Shown here one piece after another: positions 24,878-35,266 of a stretch of 40,752 bases of DNA (positions within the stretch are counted from its first letter, which is position 1; every line of letters begins with the position of its first letter). The DNA lies in NCBI RefSeq assembly GCF_001262635.1, contig NZ_JXYH01000030.1, forward strand, positions 1 to 40,752. Reading direction: 5' to 3'. The position numbers and the translations under genes are program-made. The notes beneath the pieces were generated by a model, which worked only from the letters and a program-made list of their open reading frames with translations, searched no databases and was not told where the DNA came from. The stretch is from Aestuariivita boseongensis (GTDB taxonomy: Bacteria; Pseudomonadota; Alphaproteobacteria; Rhodobacterales; Rhodobacteraceae).

Positions 24878-24962
24878 GGGCCCTTTTCCACTAGTTTGCC
24901 GACAAGATGACTTTCCCGTGATTTTCATTGTCTGTCCCGGCGAAAAGCGTCACTTTCCCCGC

Positions 24963-25820
24963 ATGTCTATGATTGATGTGTCCCGCCGTCTGTCGCCCGC
25001 GCTGCCTTTGCTTCTGGCATCGCTTGCGGCCCTGATTTTCGCTCTTGCACCTGCCCGTGCCGCTGATCGCGACCGGCTTGAGGCGTTCCTGCATGTCACC
25101 GGATTTGACGTTGCCTTGGAAAGCATCAAGCTGTCGGCAGGGGCGGCACCGGACATGTTGGGCATTGATCCGGGCATTTTCGGATCGGAATGGACCCGTG
25201 TGAGCAGGGACGTCTTTGACGTGCCGCTGATGCATGACATGGCGCTGGATATTCTGGAAGAAACGCTCAGCGACGATCTTCTGACGCATGCGGCCGACTT
25301 TTATGCCAGCCCGCTGGGACAGCGGTTGGTCGAGGTCGAGAACGCGTCGCATTTGCGCGAAGATGACGAGGCCAAGCGCGACGAGGGCCGCGCTTTGGTG
25401 GGGCAGTGGGTACAGGAAGGCAATCCGCGCCTTGAGACGATCAAACGCATGAACGCTGCCATCGACAGCACCGGAAGCGGGGCGCGGGCCTTTCAGGAAA
25501 TCCGCTATCGTTTCCTGATTGCCGCCAGCGCCGCGGGAGTGCTTGAGTTGCGCGTGGACCCCGACGACCTGCGCGCGCTTCTGGCGCGGGACGAAGACAG
25601 GCTGCGGCTGGCGCTGCAGGAATCGGGGCTGGCGAATGCGGCCTATACCTATCAATCCTTCTCTGATGCTGATCTTGTCGCCTATGCCGAGGCGTTGGAG
25701 CATCCGATGATGCAAGAGGTCTATGTGCTGATGAATGCCGTGCAATACGAGATCATGGCCAACCGGTTTGAAGTACTGGCCACCCGCATGGCCGAGCTGC
25801 AGCCGGGGCAGGAACTATGA
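24963..25820 (+). CDS. Exported DUF2059-type protein (first of tandem pair)
   Basis: A 285-residue protein with a Sec signal peptide: MSMIDVSRRLSPALPLLLAS, then ALIFALAPARA and probable cleavage at ARA-AD near residue 35. The rest is all-helical and acidic, with two copies of a DUF2059-like pattern: LSDDLLTHAADFYASPLGQRLVEVE (about 90-115) and FSDADLVAYAEALEHPMMQEVY (about 235-260). These are short helices with a 'Y.(S/T)..G..' turn, as in DUF2059 proteins. Function unknown; it should be periplasmic. ATG 24963 is chosen to place the signal peptide at the start; there is no strong ribosome site, and 24969 or a GTG at 24918 remain possible. Its stop overlaps the next gene, a paralogue, by ATGA. 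Confidence 0.75.
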   Translation: MSMIDVSRRLSPALPLLLASLAALIFALAPARAADRDRLEAFLHVTGFDVALESIKLSAGAAPDMLGIDPGIFGSEWTRVSRDVFDVPLMHDMALDILEETLSDDLLTHAADFYASPLGQRLVEVENASHLREDDEAKRDEGRALVGQWVQEGNPRLETIKRMNAAIDSTGSGARAFQEIRYRFLIAASAAGVLELRVDPDDLRALLARDEDRLRLALQESGLANAAYTYQSFSDADLVAYAEALEHPMMQEVYVLMNAVQYEIMANRFEVLATRMAELQPGQEL

Positions 25821-26638
25821 ACCTGCGCGCTCTTGCTGCCCCGGTTCTGGCCGGGGCCTTTGCCGCTGTCATGGCCTTGCCCGCCTGGGCCGATGCCGCG
25901 CGTCTGGCCGAGGTGCTGAAGCTGGGTGAGGTGGTCGACATCCTCCATGATGAAGGCATGGTCTATGCCGACACGATCGAGGCCGACATGCTGCCCAATG
26001 GCGGCGGTGCCTTCTGGACGCAAACCATCGCCCGGCTTTATGACCGGGGCGCGATGACACGCGCGCTGACCGACACGCTGGAAAGCGACATGAGTGATGC
26101 GCAGATCGCCGACAGCATTGCCTTTTTCGACACCGACCAGGGGCAAAGCATCCTGAGTTTCGAAAACGCCGCCCGCGCCGCCATGTCAGACCCCGAGATC
26201 GAACAGATCGCGCGCGCCGCCTATGCGGATCTGCGCGCGGATGGCGATGACCGGCTGGATCAGATCGACCGCTTTGTCGAAGCCAATGATCTGATCGAAC
26301 GCAATGTGGCCGGGGCGCTCAGCTCGCAATACCAGTTCTTTCGAGGTCTGGCCGATGGCGGAGCTTTCAACATGACCGATGAGGACATTCTGGCCGATGT
26401 CTATGGGCAGGAGCCCGAGATTCGCACCGATACCGAGGAATGGCTGTTCGGGTTCCTTCTGATGGCCTACCAGCCGCTGAGTGACGAAGCGATGGAGGCC
26501 TATATCGCCTTTTCGGGCACAGACGGCGGCAAGGCGCTGAACGCGGCGCTGTTTGAAGGGTTTGAAAGGATGTATCGTGACATCTCGTTCGGGTTGGGTC
26601 TTGCGGCCTCGCGGGCGATGACGGGCAGCGATCTTTAA
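25817..26638 (+). CDS. Exported DUF2059-type protein (second of tandem pair)
   Basis: A 273-residue paralogue of the preceding protein. The signal peptide is MNLRALAAPVLAGAFAAVMA with a likely cut after AWA (residue about 25). The mature part is helical and acidic, again with two repeats of the pattern MSDAQIADSIAFFDTDQGQSIL (about 90-112) and LSDEAMEAYIAFSGTDGGKALN (about 215-238), matching the DUF2059 core. The 4-base ATGA overlap with the first gene shows co-translation, so the two may form a heteromer. No enzymatic motif is seen. It is followed by a short dyad TGCGGG/CCCGCA at 26646-26666 and the rplU promoter. Confidence 0.78.
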   Translation: MNLRALAAPVLAGAFAAVMALPAWADAARLAEVLKLGEVVDILHDEGMVYADTIEADMLPNGGGAFWTQTIARLYDRGAMTRALTDTLESDMSDAQIADSIAFFDTDQGQSILSFENAARAAMSDPEIEQIARAAYADLRADGDDRLDQIDRFVEANDLIERNVAGALSSQYQFFRGLADGGAFNMTDEDILADVYGQEPEIRTDTEEWLFGFLLMAYQPLSDEAMEAYIAFSGTDGGKALNAALFEGFERMYRDISFGLGLAASRAMTGSDL

Positions 26639-26673
26639 AGCGCTCTGCGGGCGGAAAAATCCCGCAAACCCTG

Positions 26674-26702
26674 TTGACTTGGCGCTGCTTTCCGCTCATA
26701 AG
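26674..26702 (+). promoter_or_regulatory. Sigma-70 promoter of rplU-rpmA
   Basis: TTGACT (26674-26679) and CATAAG (26697-26702) are spaced by 17 bases, a strong housekeeping-type promoter for alphaproteobacteria. The start should lie near 26709, giving a leader of about 133 bases. Confidence 0.7.
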
Positions 26703-26708
26703 CCCGCC

Positions 26709-26736
26709 ACCCGGCAGGGCCTGTCCCGTGCCGGGT
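26709..26736 (+). promoter_or_regulatory. Hairpin at the 5' end of the rplU leader
   Basis: ACCCGGCA (26709-26716) pairs with TGCCGGGT (26729-26736), and inside it GGG pairs with CCC around CCTGT, with one bulged G. It begins at the predicted transcription start, so the mRNA would open with a stable stem. It may protect the message or serve in autoregulation by a ribosomal protein. It is not followed by a T-run and is not a terminator. Confidence 0.5.
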
Positions 26737-26841
26737 TATCATATTCATACGCCCAGACCAGGGCGCGCTGTTCGAGGTGGCATTGGCCAAAACGCCCGGG
26801 AAGCCGGGGACCACAGGACGCGAAAGCAAAGGGAAACGACC

Positions 26842-27498
26842 ATGTTCGCGGTCATGAAGACAGGCGGCAAGCAGTACAAGGTTCAGGCGGGCGATACGCT
26901 GCGCGTTGAAAAATTGGCTGCAGATGCCGGTGAAAAAATCCAATTCAACGACGTGCTGATGCTGGGCGGTGACAAAACCGTTGTTGGCTCGCCCATGGTG
27001 GAAGGCGCCGGCGTGCAAGCCGAAGTCATCGACCAGATCAAAGGCGAGAAGCTGATCCATTACGTGCGTCGTCGTCGTAAGCATTCGTCCAAGCGCACCA
27101 AGGGTCACCGTCAGCAACTGACGCTGGTGAAGATCACCGATATCCTGGCAAGCGGCGCGGACAAATCCGGTGTGAAAGCCGCGATTGGCGCGGGTTCGGT
27201 TTCGGCTGCGGCTGTGGCTGCTGCGAAGCCTGCCAAGAAAGCTGCCCCCAAGAAAGAAGCCGCGCCCAAGGCCGAGGCGAAGGCCGAAGCACCCGCTGGC
27301 GCTGACGATCTGAAAAAACTGTCGGGCGTTGGCCCCGCGCTGGAAAAGAAACTGCATGACGCAGGCGTGACCACCTTCGCGCAGATCGCCGCATGGGGCG
27401 AAGCCGAGATTGCAGAATTTGACGAGAAACTGTCGTTCAAAGGCCGGATTGAGCGTGAAGGCTGGGTCGAACAGGCCAAAGAACTGGCAAAAGGCTAA
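26842..27498 (+). CDS. rplU: 50S ribosomal protein L21 with helix-hairpin-helix tail
   Basis: A 218-residue protein, about twice the usual L21 length. Residues 1-104 are L21 (MFAVMKTGGKQYKVQAGD, IHYVRRRRKHSSKRTKGHRQ) that binds 23S rRNA in the large subunit. Residues 105-152 are an Ala/Lys/Glu/Pro linker. Residues 155-218 form a helix-hairpin-helix-like module (DDLKKLSGVGPALEKKLHDAG) of the kind that binds nucleic acid backbone. Extended L21 is, from memory, common in Rhodobacterales. ATG 26842 has AAAGGGAAA upstream and follows the promoter and leader above; the frame is open further upstream but not protein-like. It is co-transcribed with rpmA 12 bases later. Confidence 0.97.
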   Translation: MFAVMKTGGKQYKVQAGDTLRVEKLAADAGEKIQFNDVLMLGGDKTVVGSPMVEGAGVQAEVIDQIKGEKLIHYVRRRRKHSSKRTKGHRQQLTLVKITDILASGADKSGVKAAIGAGSVSAAAVAAAKPAKKAAPKKEAAPKAEAKAEAPAGADDLKKLSGVGPALEKKLHDAGVTTFAQIAAWGEAEIAEFDEKLSFKGRIEREGWVEQAKELAKG

Positions 27499-27510
27499 GG
27501 AGAGACACCA

Positions 27511-27780
27511 ATGGCACATAAAAAAGCAGGCGGTTCATCCAGAAACGGTCGCGACTCCGTCGGTCGTCGCCTTGGCGTGAAACTCTATGGTGGCCAGTCG
27601 GCCATCCCCGGCAACATCATCGTGCGTCAGCGCGGCACCAAGTTCTGGCCGGGCGAAGGCGTGGGCATGGGCAAGGATCACACCATCTTTGCGACTGTTG
27701 AAGGCGCCGTGAAGTTTCACAAGGGCCTGAAAAACCGCACCTTTATTTCGGTCCTGCCAGTGGCGGAGGCCGCTGAATAA
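27511..27780 (+). CDS. rpmA: 50S ribosomal protein L27
   Basis: An 89-residue protein of standard length. [20 protein letters not shown] is the characteristic N-terminus that reaches the peptidyl-transferase centre, followed by [20 protein letters not shown] and the core [18 protein letters not shown]. It starts directly at MAHKK, with no N-terminal extension of the kind cleaved in Firmicutes. AAGGAGAGA lies six bases before the start. It is the second gene of the rplU-rpmA operon and is closed by a strong terminator. Confidence 0.98.
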   Translation: MAHKKAGGSSRNGRDSVGRRLGVKLYGGQSAIPGNIIVRQRGTKFWPGEGVGMGKDHTIFATVEGAVKFHKGLKNRTFISVLPVAEAAE

Positions 27781-27808
27781 GCCGAACCGGAAAAGGTATC
27801 ACATCTTG

Positions 27809-27842
27809 GGGGATCGGCAGCCGCCGGTCCCCTTTTTCGTTT
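27809..27842 (+). terminator. Intrinsic terminator of rplU-rpmA
   Basis: GGGGATCGGC pairs with GCCGGTCCCC around AGCC (10 bp, one G-T), followed by TTTTTCGTTT, 29 bases past the rpmA stop. Confidence 0.92.
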
Positions 27843-27856
27843 GCAGTGCATTTGTC

Positions 27857-28461
27857 ATGTCCATCGCTCTTCCCAGTCTGTTTGTCTTCGCCGCGTCTCA
27901 GGTCGGCACGCCCGGGCCTGCCAATATGGCGCTTATGGCGACCGGCGCGCGGTTCGGCTTCCGGGCCGCACTCCCTTTTGTGCTGGGCGTGGCCCTCGGC
28001 AAACAGCTGATCATCTGGCCCATCGGCTTTGGCCTGATGGGGCTCGCGCAAAGTTATCCGGGCGTGTTTGTCGCTCTCAAATGGGCATCGGCCGCCTATA
28101 TCATCTGGCTGGCCTGGCGCGTGGCCAACCTGCGCCTGTCAGCCAACCAAGGGGAGGCGGACGCCCCCGGGTTTTTCGCAGGTCTCATCGTGCACCCGCT
28201 CAACCCCAAGGCCTGGGCGATGATCGTGGCCGCTTTCACCGGCTTCGTCGGTGCCGATATCCCAACCCTTCAGGCCACAGTAACGGTCGCGGCCGTATTG
28301 CTGAGCTGCCAGCTGATCCTGCATCCCATCTGGACACTTGCCGGTGATCGCATCGCTCGAACGGTTGCAGGACGGCCCGAGGAACAATACCTGATGTGGA
28401 CATTGGCGGCTCTGACCGTCGTGTCCGTTCTCTATGTGCTTATCGGAGGAGGGTCAGCACA

Positions 28462-28465
<4 letters not shown>
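27857..28465 (+). CDS. LysE/RhtB family exporter
   Basis: A 202-residue inner-membrane protein with about six hydrophobic segments. The N-terminal hallmark of amino-acid exporters, GTPGPANMALMATGARFG, follows TM1, and NPKAWAMIVAAFTGF is the second conserved site near residue 115. It should export an amino acid or a related small metabolite; which one is unknown. ATG 27857 is chosen because an upstream frame would run through the rpmA terminator hairpin. It overlaps the following acetyltransferase gene by ATGA, so an exporter-acetyltransferase unit is likely. Confidence 0.9.
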
Positions 28466-31165
<2,700 letters not shown>

Positions 31166-31235
31166 GCCCTGCATCTTCTTCTCTTTCCAAATACGGCACA
31201 CAGCGCACGCCACATCGCGCCAAGGACGACAAAAG

Positions 31236-32504
31236 ATGAAAGACCTCGACAACATCCCCAGCCTGATGGCCGAGATCGGCGCCCGCGCCCGTGAAGCCTC
31301 CCATGCTCTGGCCTTTGCCACGGCAGAGCGCAAACACGCGGCCCTCATCGCCGCAGCCGACGCCGTTTGGGCCGCGCGCGCCACGATCATCGAGGCCAAT
31401 AAAAAAGACCTCGCCTATGGCGCTGAAAAGGGCCTGTCCAACGCGATGATGGACCGCCTTATGCTGGACGAGGGGCGCATTCAGTCCATCGTCGACGGGT
31501 TGCGCGCTGTGGCCGAACAGGCCGATCCCGTGGGCGAGGTCATCGCCGAATGGAACCAGCCCAATGGTCTTCACATCCAGCGTGTCCGCACACCCTTGGG
31601 CGTCATCGGCGTGATCTATGAAAGTCGGCCCAACGTAACGGCTGATGCCGGCGCGCTCTGCCTCAAGGCGGGCAACGCCGTGATCCTGCGCGGCGGGTCT
31701 GAAAGCTTCCATTCCTCGCGGGCGATCCATGCCTGCCTTGTCGAAGGGCTCAAAGCCGCCCATCTGCCCGAAGACGCCATTCAGCTTGTCCCCACCCGCG
31801 ACCGCGCCGCCGTATCGGAAATGCTGACGATGACAGACTATATCGACGTGATCGTGCCCCGCGGCGGCAAGGGTCTTGTGGGTCTGGTCCAGCGCGAGGC
31901 CCGCGTGCCTGTCTTCGCCCATCTGGAAGGCATTGTGCATATCTATATCGACAAAGAGGCCGATCCGGAAAAGGCGCTGAAAGTGGTGCTGAACGCCAAG
32001 ATCCGGCGGACGGGCATCTGCGGCGCCGCCGAATGTCTGCTGATCCACGAAGACATCTTGTCCACCATCGGTCAGGGCGTGATCCGCGCGCTGATGGATG
32101 CGGGTGTGCGCGTCCACGCCGATAACAGGCTACACAACCTGATCGACGGAACCGAACCCGCCACTGACGAAGATTGGGGGCGCGAATATCTCGACATGGA
32201 TATCGCGGCCAAGGTGGTCACCGATGTGGATGACGCCATCGCCCATATCCGCCGTTATGGCTCCAACCACACCGATTGTATCCTCACCGAAGATCTCGCC
32301 GCCCGGGACCGCTTTTTCGAACGGCTCGACAGTGCCATTCTGATGCACAATGCCTCCACCCAATTCGCAGATGGGGGAGAGTTCGGCATGGGCGCTGAAA
32401 TCGGTATCGCCACGGGCAAAATGCACGCGCGCGGGCCGGTTGGGGCGGCACAGTTGACCAGTTTCAAATACCTGGTCACCGGAGACGGCACGACACGCGC
32501 CTGA
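31236..32504 (+). CDS. proA: Gamma-glutamyl phosphate reductase
   Basis: A 422-residue NADPH-dependent aldehyde-dehydrogenase-fold enzyme that makes glutamate-5-semialdehyde, the second proline step. It shows [20 protein letters not shown] (119-138), [27 protein letters not shown], and the catalytic Cys262 in [10 protein letters not shown]. Its length and C-terminal [15 protein letters not shown] are standard. ATG 31236 has AAGGACGACA upstream. Only 14 bases separate its stop from the stop of the convergent chpT; no terminator was found between them. Confidence 0.98.
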   Translation: MKDLDNIPSLMAEIGARAREASHALAFATAERKHAALIAAADAVWAARATIIEANKKDLAYGAEKGLSNAMMDRLMLDEGRIQSIVDGLRAVAEQADPVGEVIAEWNQPNGLHIQRVRTPLGVIGVIYESRPNVTADAGALCLKAGNAVILRGGSESFHSSRAIHACLVEGLKAAHLPEDAIQLVPTRDRAAVSEMLTMTDYIDVIVPRGGKGLVGLVQREARVPVFAHLEGIVHIYIDKEADPEKALKVVLNAKIRRTGICGAAECLLIHEDILSTIGQGVIRALMDAGVRVHADNRLHNLIDGTEPATDEDWGREYLDMDIAAKVVTDVDDAIAHIRRYGSNHTDCILTEDLAARDRFFERLDSAILMHNASTQFADGGEFGMGAEIGIATGKMHARGPVGAAQLTSFKYLVTGDGTTRA

Positions 32505-32518
32505 TGCGCTTGTCTCAA

Positions 32519-33145
32519 TCAGAAACGGATGGTGATTCCGTCCGTCGCCTTATCCACGGTTAGCATGCGCCCCAGGTCACCCGCGCCTTCGGGCAAGAGA
32601 ACGAACTGTACCGTGCCTGGCGTGATTTCCTCCGGCAGTTGGCCGGATAACAGCGCTCGCCATGCCGGTGTCGAACTCTGGACCCGGTCCGAGATGCCCG
32701 AAATGTGCCAGTGATCGGCCTCCCGGTGCACGGTGATCTTGCCGCCAAAGGGCAGGGCAGTTTCAAGGCACAGGATCGCCAGAAACACCAACCGCACCTC
32801 GTTGCGCGGCTGGGCCCCGGTCACATGAAAGCCCAGCGACACGCGCGCCCCCCCGGCATAGCCACGCAGGATCTCGACCACCTCAGCCTCGGTCACCGGG
32901 GCCGCATCGGCGATCCCGAATGCCAGACGGAAGAACCGGATCCGCGCGTTGGCCTGGGCCACACTGTCTTCAATCAACGCCAGTTCAGGCCCCGCCATCG
33001 CACCCGAAAGGCTCAAAAGCTCCATACCATTGCTGATCGCCCCGATCGGACTGATCAGGTCGTGACAGATCCGCGATCCTATGAGAGATGTCAGGTTCTG
33101 GGCTTTCGGCGTCATGTCGCCGTTAAATTGTAATGCATCCATCAT
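32519..33145 (-). CDS. chpT: Histidine phosphotransferase ChpT
   Basis: A 208-residue protein that relays phosphate from the hybrid kinase CckA to CtrA and CpdR, controlling cell cycle, motility and gene-transfer-agent genes in alphaproteobacteria. The dimerisation and phospho-acceptor helix is LIGSRICHDLISPIGAISNGMELL, with His28. The C-terminal half (about 95-208) is the degenerate HATPase-like domain (FHVTGAQPRNEVRLVFLAILCLE) that lacks ATP-binding boxes. ATG 33145 is chosen; ATG 33142, ATG 33115 or a TTG at 33181 are alternatives, the last overlapping the divergent gene. It is convergent with proA and divergent from a DUF3553 gene only 17 bases away. Confidence 0.93.
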   Translation of the reverse strand: MMDALQFNGDMTPKAQNLTSLIGSRICHDLISPIGAISNGMELLSLSGAMAGPELALIEDSVAQANARIRFFRLAFGIADAAPVTEAEVVEILRGYAGGARVSLGFHVTGAQPRNEVRLVFLAILCLETALPFGGKITVHREADHWHISGISDRVQSSTPAWRALLSGQLPEEITPGTVQFVLLPEGAGDLGRMLTVDKATDGITIRF

Positions 33146-33162
33146 AACAATCCACGAGAGAA

Positions 33163-33345
33163 ATGGACGATCTGAACTCAATCTTCACGCCCGGTATGCA
33201 GGTCCGTCATCCCGATCAGCCCGATTGGGGCATCGGGCAGGTTCAATCCAATGTCAACGGCCGCATCACCGTGAACTTTCCGGACGAGGGCAAAGTCGTC
33301 ATTGATGGCAGCCGTATCACGCTTGTTCCTGTCTTTGATGGCTGA
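33163..33345 (+). CDS. DUF3553 domain protein, 60 residues
   Basis: A 60-residue soluble protein: MDDLNSIFTPGMQVRHPDQP, then DWGIGQVQSNVNGRITVNFPDEGK and a short end. The pattern G..V.HP..PDWG.GQVQS...G..TVNF...GK matches DUF3553, a small SH3-like/Tudor-like barrel related to the start of RNA-polymerase-binding CarD/UvrD tail domains. Such domains may touch proteins of transcription or repair. The start has GAGAG close upstream. It is divergent from chpT with only 17 bases between start codons, so each gene's promoter must lie within the other's coding region or the messages are nearly leaderless. Function unknown. Confidence 0.88.
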   Translation: MDDLNSIFTPGMQVRHPDQPDWGIGQVQSNVNGRITVNFPDEGKVVIDGSRITLVPVFDG

Positions 33346-33351
33346 ACATGG

Positions 33352-33367
33352 TTGAAAAAGGGTTAAC
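33352..33367 (+). promoter_or_regulatory. CtrA-box-like site upstream of olsB
   Basis: TTGA-AAAAGGG-TTAAC differs from the CtrA consensus TTAA-N7-TTAAC at one base. It lies 81 bases before the olsB start and just after the DUF3553 stop, near chpT, a CtrA-pathway gene. A chance match is possible. Confidence 0.4.
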
Positions 33368-33447
33368 GCCGGCGCGCTTGCCCCGCGCCCCCGCTTTGCG
33401 TTATCAGCCCTGAACGTCGATCCCTTTCGCGCAAGGCGCCGCCTCTC

Positions 33448-34209
33448 ATGCCTGATCAAGGCCCCGGTTTCACCGTCAAAATCGCAGACACAGCGGATGA
33501 GCTGCGCGCGGCCCAGGCGCTGCGATATGATGTTTTCGTGCGTGAACTGGGCGGTGGCGGCGTGATGGTGGATCACGAAGCGGGCCTTGAACGCGACCGT
33601 TTCGACCCGTTTTTCGATCATATGATCGCCACCGATAACGCGACGGGGCAGGTGGTGGGCGTCTACCGCCTGCTGCGCGGGGAATGCGCTGAGGCAGCCG
33701 GTCAGTTCTATTCCGAGGATGAATATGACCTCACACCCCTGCGCCAAAGCGGCAGGCGCCTGCTTGAGCTGGGCCGATCCTGCCTGCACAAGGATTACCG
33801 CGGCGGCACTGCGATGTATCACCTCTGGACCGGGTTGGCCGAGTATGTGGCCCGGCACGAAATCGAGGTGCTGTTCGGCGTGGCCAGCTTCCATGGCACC
33901 GATGTGACCGCGCTGGCCCAGCCGCTGTCGCTTTTGCACCACAGCCATCTGGCCCCGCCCGAATTACGCCCGATCGCCAAACCCGATGCGGCGCAGGACA
34001 TGAACCTGCTTGCCCCCGATCAGATCAATCGCCGTTCGGCGATGCTGGAGGTGCCCGCGCTGATCAAGGCATATTTGCGTCTGGGTGGCTTTGTGGGGCA
34101 GGGGGCCTGGATTGACCACGCCTTCAACACCACCGATGTCTGCCTGGTGCTGGACACCGCACGGATGAACGAACGCCAGCGCAAGCTTTACATGCGGGAG
34201 GGGGCATGA
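33448..34209 (+). CDS. olsB: L-ornithine N-alpha-acyltransferase OlsB
   Basis: A 253-residue GNAT-fold acyltransferase that joins a 3-hydroxy fatty acid from acyl-ACP to the alpha-amino group of ornithine, giving lyso-ornithine lipid. Family marks are AQALRYDVFVRELGG, the acidic DRFDPFFDHMIA near 52-63, VGVYRLLRG, LLELGRSCLHKDYRGGTAMYHLW and the end of the fold with FGVASFHGTD. The final DHAFNTTDVCLVLDTARM is also typical. It overlaps olsA by four bases. Ornithine lipids replace phospholipids under phosphate limitation and are always present in many roseobacters. No Pho box was identified; a CtrA-like site lies upstream. Confidence 0.93.
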   Translation: MPDQGPGFTVKIADTADELRAAQALRYDVFVRELGGGGVMVDHEAGLERDRFDPFFDHMIATDNATGQVVGVYRLLRGECAEAAGQFYSEDEYDLTPLRQSGRRLLELGRSCLHKDYRGGTAMYHLWTGLAEYVARHEIEVLFGVASFHGTDVTALAQPLSLLHHSHLAPPELRPIAKPDAAQDMNLLAPDQINRRSAMLEVPALIKAYLRLGGFVGQGAWIDHAFNTTDVCLVLDTARMNERQRKLYMREGA

Positions 34210-35042
34210 GCCAAACCTGGGACAGCGACACCGTGCCCGATCCCGTGCGCATTACGCCGCTGGGCTGGCTGCGTGTTGTGGCGCGCGGGCTTGTTCTGGG
34301 TACGCTGGTCTTTGGCTGTCTTGCCATCCTGCTGCTTGTCCGCCTGTTTGAACGGCCGCTGTGCGGTCTGCACCGGCCCGTCACGCCGCATATCACCCAG
34401 TTTGTCTGCCGGAACGCCTTCCGCATTCTGGGCATGCGCTTTTCCTCCTACGGGGCGCTCATGCACGAGCGTGGCGCCGTGGTGGCGAACCATGCCAGTT
34501 GGCTGGATATCTTCGCGCTGAATGCGCGCAAACGGATCTATTTCGTCTCGAAATCCGAAGTTGCGAACTGGCCCGGCATCGGCTGGCTGGCGCGCGCCAC
34601 GGGAACCGTCTTCATCGAACGCAACCCCCGGCGCGCCCGCGAACAGACCGAGCTGTTCCAGGCCCGCCTGATGGCAGGCCACAAGCTTCTGTTCTTTCCC
34701 GAAGGCACCTCGACCGACGGTTTACGCGTGCTGCCCTTCAAAACGACATTGTTCGCGGCCTTCTATGCGGATGCCCTGCGCGATCACATGCATATTCAAC
34801 CCGTGGCCGTGATCTACCGCGCCCCTGCAGGCGCGCCTGCTCACTATTACGGCTGGTGGGGCGATATGGAGTTCGGACCGCATCTTCTGAAAACCCTGGC
34901 AGCCCCACGGCAGGGCGCGGTCGAGGTGCACTACCTACCCCCCGTCCGCGTGGCCGATTTCCCCGATCGCAAGGCGCTTGCCGCGTATCTGGAAAACGCC
35001 ATCCGCATCACCCACCAAAACGCCCTTCCCGAAGCCGGATAA
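34206..35042 (+). CDS. olsA: Lyso-ornithine lipid O-acyltransferase OlsA (PlsC family)
   Basis: A 278-residue membrane acyltransferase that adds the second fatty acid to lyso-ornithine lipid. A hydrophobic N-terminal anchor (about 22-47, GLVLGTLVFGCLAILLLV) precedes the PlsC domain with NHASWLD (the HX4D catalytic motif), FIERNPRRAR, and FFPEGTSTDGLRVLPFK for phosphate binding. The ATGA overlap with olsB and the usual olsB-olsA order separate it from the housekeeping PlsC, with which it could otherwise be confused. The gene ends 77 bases before the rpsB promoter; no strong terminator was found. Confidence 0.92.
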   Translation: MSQTWDSDTVPDPVRITPLGWLRVVARGLVLGTLVFGCLAILLLVRLFERPLCGLHRPVTPHITQFVCRNAFRILGMRFSSYGALMHERGAVVANHASWLDIFALNARKRIYFVSKSEVANWPGIGWLARATGTVFIERNPRRAREQTELFQARLMAGHKLLFFPEGTSTDGLRVLPFKTTLFAAFYADALRDHMHIQPVAVIYRAPAGAPAHYYGWWGDMEFGPHLLKTLAAPRQGAVEVHYLPPVRVADFPDRKALAAYLENAIRITHQNALPEAG

Positions 35043-35118
35043 CCCCTCCTGCTTCTTTCTGGCTGCAAATACCCCAGACCGCCGTCGACACGCCAAAAAC
35101 ACGCCGGTAAAACCGGGC

Positions 35119-35147
35119 TTGCCATTGCCCTGAAACCCCCCTATACG
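35119..35147 (+). promoter_or_regulatory. Sigma-70 promoter of rpsB-tsf
   Basis: TTGCCA (35119-35124) and TATACG (35142-35147) with a 17-base spacer form a good promoter. A start near 35154 gives a leader of about 113 bases. Confidence 0.65.
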
Positions 35148-35175
35148 CCCGCCTACTTACTCCGCAGGCGGGGTT

Positions 35176-35207
35176 GGGCCGTTTGGGGGAGACATCCCCA
35201 AAGGTCC
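35176..35207 (+). promoter_or_regulatory. Long hairpin in the rpsB leader
   Basis: GGGCC-G-TTTGGGG pairs with CCCCAAA-GGTCC around GAGACAT: 12 base pairs with one bulged G and one G-T pair. It lies about 60 bases before the rpsB start, with no T-run, so it is a leader structure rather than a terminator. Autoregulation by S2 is a possible role, inferred from the position. Confidence 0.5.
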
Positions 35208-35266
35208 GCCGGTTGGCGCATCCCGCGTCGCACCCCCGCTCAGGCTAAACCGGAAAGGAAAAAGGC

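Noticed and set aside
24600-24928. Short open frames across the tRNA-Ser gene
   Set aside because: They are translations of a clear tRNA and its flanks.
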